Shown here piece after piece: positions 42,759-43,879 of a stretch of DNA of 43,879 bases. Where the stretch lies: assembly GCA_003599575.1 (NCBI GenBank), contig QZKV01000027.1:1-43879 (forward strand), read 5' to 3'. Below the pieces are notes generated by a model. That model was given only the letters and a program-made list of their open reading frames with translations, searched no databases and had not been told where the DNA came from. The DNA is from Desulfobacteraceae bacterium (GTDB taxonomy: Bacteria > Desulfobacterota > Desulfobacteria > Desulfobacterales > Desulfosarcinaceae). The translations under genes and the position numbers were made by a program. Each line of letters begins with the position of its first letter. Position 1 is the first letter of the stretch.

Positions 42759-43879
42759 AAACGATCGTCCATCTCCAAAACCGAAAAACTCAATCGGAGC
42801 GAAGGCAGGATTTCGGCTGCGCCCGGTCCGCAAGCCATGGCCGCCATCTTCGAAGCATGCGGCATCGGGCTCTCCGCGCAGCAGTTGGATCGGTTCTGGA
42901 TCTATCATGGCTTGCTGCGGCATCACAACACCGAGTTGAATTTGACCCGCATCCACAACTTCGCCAACATGGTCACCAAACTGTACGTGGATTCGGTCCT
43001 GCCCATCCAAATGATCGACCTGCCTTCCCCCCTCATGGATTTGGGCAGCGGCCCGGGCATGCCCGGAATTCCGTTGAAGATCATGCTTCCCGATGTGCAG
43101 ATCGTATTGGCCGAAGGACGCGCCAGGCGAGCGGCCTTTTTGCAGGAAACCATCGCCCGGCTGGAACTCAAGAATATCGAGGTGATCGCCCGCAACATCA
43201 CCCCAGCCTTTGAACTGCCGGTCAACGGGGTGATCACACGGGCTGTCGAAACGGTGGAACAGACCCTTGCGCGGGTGCAAGGCTGCCTGCGGCAGGGCGG
43301 GCAGATGATCTTCATGAAGGGACCCGGCTGCGAACCGGAAGTCGAGGAGGCTTTGCAACGCTTCGCTCAGCGCTTTGCCTTGATCGAAAATCGCGCTTAC
43401 CGCATCGGCAATACCTCCCACGAGCGCCGGCTGGTGATCTTCGAACGTCTGGACGCGCCTCCCCGGGCCCTGGCTGCGCAAGCGGCCCGGCGGCATCGCG
43501 TGACTTCGGTCACCAGCGATCAGAATGAGCGTTTTAAGAGTCTGAAGTATATGCTGACCGGACGGGGGATTAAAAAAGAAGGCCAGGCGCTGCTGTCCGG
43601 CAGCCGCCCGGTGGCAGAGATGCTTGCGGCTCTGCCCGAGCGCTGCCTGGCCTGGGTCACGGCCGGCGATCAGCCCCCGCCGCCTGCCGTTGCACCCGCC
43701 GGCATGCAGTGGCTGCAGTTGGCCGAGCCCCTTTTTCAAGCACTGGACCTGTTCGGTACGCGCAGCCCATTGCTGTGCATCGATGTCCCGGTGATGGAAC
43801 ACTGGGCGCCGGCCGACGATTTCCCGGAGGGCTGCAGCCTGCTGGTGCCTTTCCAGGATCCCGACAACATCGGCGCGGT
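42744..43879 (+). CDS. RsmG 16S rRNA methyltransferase fused to SpoU/TrmH-type methyltransferase, 3' end outside window
   Basis: The frame runs without stop from ATG 42744 to the window end (378 complete codons). Residues about 40-235 are RsmG: LNLTRI, the SAM motif MDLGSGPGMPGIPLKI and SHERRLVIFER at its end. RsmG makes m7G527 in 16S rRNA. After a linker, residues about 255-365 match the substrate-binding domain of SpoU/TrmH-type enzymes (SDQNERFKSLKYMLTGRGIKKEG, LLSGSRPVAEML), and the sequence ends inside the first SpoU motif, FQDPDNIGA. The fusion is direct and in frame. No strong ribosome site precedes 42744. Confidence 0.87.
   Translation, partial: MKKVHKRSSISKTEKLNRSEGRISAAPGPQAMAAIFEACGIGLSAQQLDRFWIYHGLLRHHNTELNLTRIHNFANMVTKLYVDSVLPIQMIDLPSPLMDLGSGPGMPGIPLKIMLPDVQIVLAEGRARRAAFLQETIARLELKNIEVIARNITPAFELPVNGVITRAVETVEQTLARVQGCLRQGGQMIFMKGPGCEPEVEEALQRFAQRFALIENRAYRIGNTSHERRLVIFERLDAPPRALAAQAARRHRVTSVTSDQNERFKSLKYMLTGRGIKKEGQALLSGSRPVAEMLAALPERCLAWVTAGDQPPPPAVAPAGMQWLQLAEPLFQALDLFGTRSPLLCIDVPVMEHWAPADDFPEGCSLLVPFQDPDNIGA

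Noticed and set aside
42759..43802. N-terminal extension of the RluA-like protein
   Set aside because: The open frame is antisense to the RsmG-SpoU fusion and lacks an S4 or other RluA-associated domain.

Overview
The window reads as chromosome of a strictly anaerobic, GC-rich bacterium, most likely a sulfate reducer of the Desulfobacterota (Desulfobacterales/Desulfosarcina-like). This rests on gene content only: a hydrogenase-related membrane complex, an HdrC/HdrB pair, ETF-quinone oxidoreductase, a CoA-transferase/GNAT fusion, a rubrerythrin-like protein and a FocA-type channel. No rRNA, tRNA or CRISPR array was seen.

Left part (1-9260): the 3' end of a six-gene membrane operon (HyfB-, HyfC-, HyfE-, HyfF-like subunits, a large subunit and a ferredoxin-small subunit fusion). 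The large subunit lacks all four Cys ligands of the NiFe site, so this is an energy-converting-hydrogenase-related (Ehr-type) complex and not a hydrogenase. A leftward group follows: a DinB-like protein, a CoA-transferase/acetyltransferase fusion and an atypical SDR. At 9467-14660 lies a trpEGDCF operon with a classical attenuator: promoter, a 30-residue leader peptide with four Trp codons, and two tandem intrinsic terminators. trpB and trpA are not here.

Middle (14754-30772): a ferritin-like protein and a Nudix hydrolase. Then a leftward five-gene signalling operon starts at a perfect sigma-54 promoter: a Cache sensor kinase, three small response regulators (two sharing an unrecognised C-terminal module), and a receiver domain fused directly to a formate/nitrite-family channel. 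This looks like phosphorylation control of a membrane channel and is the most unusual system in the window. Next come a PP-loop tRNA-thiolation-type enzyme, ETF-QO, a cold-shock protein, a degenerate NERD membrane protein, HdrC/HdrB, a HAD phosphatase, and an engB-era-ATP-grasp cluster.

Right part (30773-43879) is accessory DNA. Two copies of a 170-bp hairpin element with terminal inverted repeats and flanking direct repeats (MITE-like) precede an HNH nuclease overlapping a REC-PAS-histidine kinase. A CD-NTase-like nucleotidyltransferase is divergent from a type I restriction-modification operon (single-TRD HsdS, HsdM, two-TRD HsdS, HsdR, YgjP-like peptidase). The AT-rich divergent promoter carries three evenly spaced copies of a CAGTT-N7-WACTG dyad overlapping both predicted promoters. 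HsdR keeps its helicase motifs but has lost the E and K of its nuclease motif. The window ends with an RluA-type pseudouridine synthase and, divergent from it, an RsmG-SpoU methyltransferase fusion cut by the window edge.
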